This document shows, piece after piece, positions 62,347 through 64,000 of a stretch of 64,000 nt of DNA. Below the pieces are notes generated by a model. The model saw nothing but the letters and a program-made list of their open reading frames with translations. It did not search any database and was not told where the DNA came from. The first letter of the stretch is position 1; the number at the start of each line of letters is the position of its first letter. The stretch is from Ceratotherium simum simum. Lineage: Eukaryota > Chordata > Mammalia > Perissodactyla > Rhinocerotidae. The translations under genes were made by a program, and so were the position numbers. The stretch covers positions 7,452,357 through 7,516,356 of the forward strand of contig NW_004454224.1 of assembly GCF_000283155.1 (NCBI RefSeq). The letters run 5' to 3'.

Positions 62347-62832
62347 TGTATTAGTTTCCTGAGGCTGCTATAACAAATTACCACAAACTGTGTGGCTTAA
62401 AACAACAGAAGTTTATTCTCTTACAGTTTGGAAGGCCAGAAGTCTGAAATCAAGGTGTTGGCAGGGCCACACCACCTCCAGAGGCTCTCAGGGGGAATCA
62501 GTTTTTTGATTTTTCCACCAGCACCTGGTGGCTCCTGGCATTCCTTCACTTATGGCCGCATCACTCCAGTCTCTGCCTCCATGGTCCCATTGCCTCCTTC
62601 TCTTCTCTCAGTGGAATTTCCCTGTCTCACTCTTAAAAGGACACTTGTCATTGAATTTCGGGCCCACTTGGATAATCCAGATAAGCCTGTCCTCTCAAAA
62701 TCCTTAACTTAATCACATCTTTTAGCATATAAGGTAATATTCACTCTTTTACCTTATAAGGCACTATTCACAGGTTTTGAGGGTGAGGCTGTAGATGTAT
62801 CTTTCTGGGAGCCACCATGCAGTCCTCTACAA
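62347..62832 (-). mobile_element. MaLR-type (MLT1-like) LTR, antisense
   Basis: TGTATTAGTTTCCTGAGGCT, GTGGCTTAAAACAACAGAAG and TCCTTAACTTAATCACATCT. Confidence 0.88.
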
Positions 62833-63076
62833 GTGGATTTTGGAAAACTGGATTTACCTAGCTCAATTTTGTAAAGGTGGAAAGAGAGAGGATGGGTGAG
62901 TGAGTGAGCAGGCACTAGGAGAGTTCAGGAGGGAGTAGGCTTGTTATGAAGCCACTGGATGGCTGTCATGAATGTGATCTGGGAGCCTTCCTTAATGGAG
63001 GCAAGCACGCAGCCTCAAAAGGCATGCTTCATCATGTGGCTGAAATTGGCCCTGCTGCTCAGTCCACTCCCTTAAA
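62833..63076. other. Short intergenic stretch
   Basis: Nothing recognised. Confidence 0.35.
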
Positions 63077-63374
63077 TTTTTTTTTTTTTTCTGGTGAGGA
63101 AGATCAGCCCTGAGCTAACATCCATGCTAATCCTCCTCTTTTTGCTGAGGAAGACCAGCTCTCAGCTAATATCTATTGCCAATCCTCCTCCTTTTCTCCC
63201 CAAAGCCCCGGTAGATAGTTGTATGTCATAGCTGCACATCCTTCTAGTTGCTGTACGTGGGATGCGGCCTCAGCATGGCTGGAGAAGCGGTGCGTCAGTG
63301 CGCTCCCGGGATCTAAACCCAGGCCGCCAGTAGCAGAGCGCACGCACTTAACCGCTAAGCCACGGGGCCAGCCT
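63077..63374 (-). mobile_element. ERE SINE, long form
   Basis: T run, two tail units (CCCTGAGCTAACATCCATGC; CTCAGCTAATATCTATTGCC) and a full head, antisense. Imperfect CACTCCCTTAA / CACCCCCTTAA flanks. Confidence 0.93.
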
Positions 63375-63476
63375 CACCCCCTTAATTTCCGTGTCATTAG
63401 AGGAAAATCTAAACTTCAGTCTCCAAAATACACATTCCGGATCCTTGCACAAACAGATTCCTGTGGAACATACTCT

Positions 63477-63961
63477 ATTAGTTACTCACTACTGTGTCAT
63501 AAATTACCTCCAAACTTAGTGGCTTAAAACAACATGTATTTATTAGCTCACAGTTTCTGTGGGCCGGGATTCTGGACCTCGCTCAGCTGGGTGCCTCTGG
63601 CTCAAGGTCTGCTATGAAGTGACCGTCAAGCTGCTGGCCGGGGCTGGGGTCTCATCTGAAGGCTCTATTGGGGGCAGGGGGTCTGAGTCCATGTGGTTGT
63701 TGTCTGGCCTCAGTCCCTCACCATGTAGGCCTCCCAGAATGAGTGATCTGAGAGAGAGAAAGACAGAGAGAGGCTCGAGATGGAAGCCATAGTCCTTTTA
63801 TAACCTAATTTCGGAAGTGGCAGCTTGTCACTTTTGCTGTCTTCTATTTGTCAGAAGTAAGTCAATAAGTTCAGCCCCCACTTAAGGGGGAGGGATTACC
63901 CAAGGGTGCCAACACCAGGAGGTGGGAATCATTGGAGGCATCTTAGAGGCTGCGTACAATA
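63477..63961 (-). mobile_element. MaLR-type (MLT1-like) LTR, antisense
   Basis: AGTGGCTTAAAACAACATGT, CTCACAGTTTCTGTGGGCC and TTTATAACCTAATTTCGGAA. Confidence 0.85.
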
Positions 63962-64000
63962 GTCTCCAAAATCTAATAGGCATAAGACATAGAGTGAATC

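Overview
The window is mammalian nuclear DNA, almost certainly from a perissodactyl and most likely an equid. The main evidence is a dozen tRNA-derived SINEs of the equine repetitive element (ERE) type. Most have intact target-site duplications, and several sit inside older L1, L2 and MIR repeats. Two complete multi-exon genes of the SLC22 organic-anion-transporter family lie on the minus strand. The arrangement matches the SLC22A6-SLC22A8 block known on human chromosome 11q12.3; an equid chromosome 12 location is inference.

SLC22A6 (OAT1) occupies about 13.5-20.9 kb. It has ten coding exons, all with GT-AG junctions, and an intact 551-codon frame. SLC22A8 (OAT3) occupies about 26.65-45.6 kb. 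It has a non-coding first exon behind a TATA box and an HNF1-like site, then ten coding exons with an intact 542-codon frame. The eight internal coding exons have identical lengths in the two genes, as expected of tandem duplicates. Both products are basolateral renal proximal-tubule organic anion/dicarboxylate exchangers, so the pair forms one uptake step for drug, toxin and metabolite anions. The most notable item is a third, degenerate copy of the SLC22A6 promoter region plus exon 1 at about 2.8-3.37 kb. It keeps the splice donor but has lost 10 bp and carries a frameshift-created stop.

Layout: 1-2.8 kb is mostly unassigned, with a GA repeat and an LTR-like tail. 2.8-3.4 kb is the OAT1 exon-1 copy. 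3.95-9.1 kb is a block of old L1 with a MaLR-type LTR and an ERE inserted. 9.1-13.5 kb holds repeats and a possible convergent promoter. 13.5-20.9 kb is SLC22A6. 20.9-26.65 kb is intergenic, with ERE, MIR, MER20, L2 and an LTR. 26.65-45.6 kb is SLC22A8, whose 10.6-kb intron after the first coding exon is full of L2, MIR, MER2, ERE and LTR sequence. 45.65-64 kb is gene-free accessory sequence: an inverted ERE pair around a 280-N gap, an L2 broken by two EREs, a solo-LTR candidate beside an orphan CpG-rich block, and a cluster of antisense MaLR-type LTRs.

Repeat families were assigned by recognition of consensus-like sequence, not by a search, so family names are firmer than subfamily names. 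Human residue comparisons come from memory of the human proteins.
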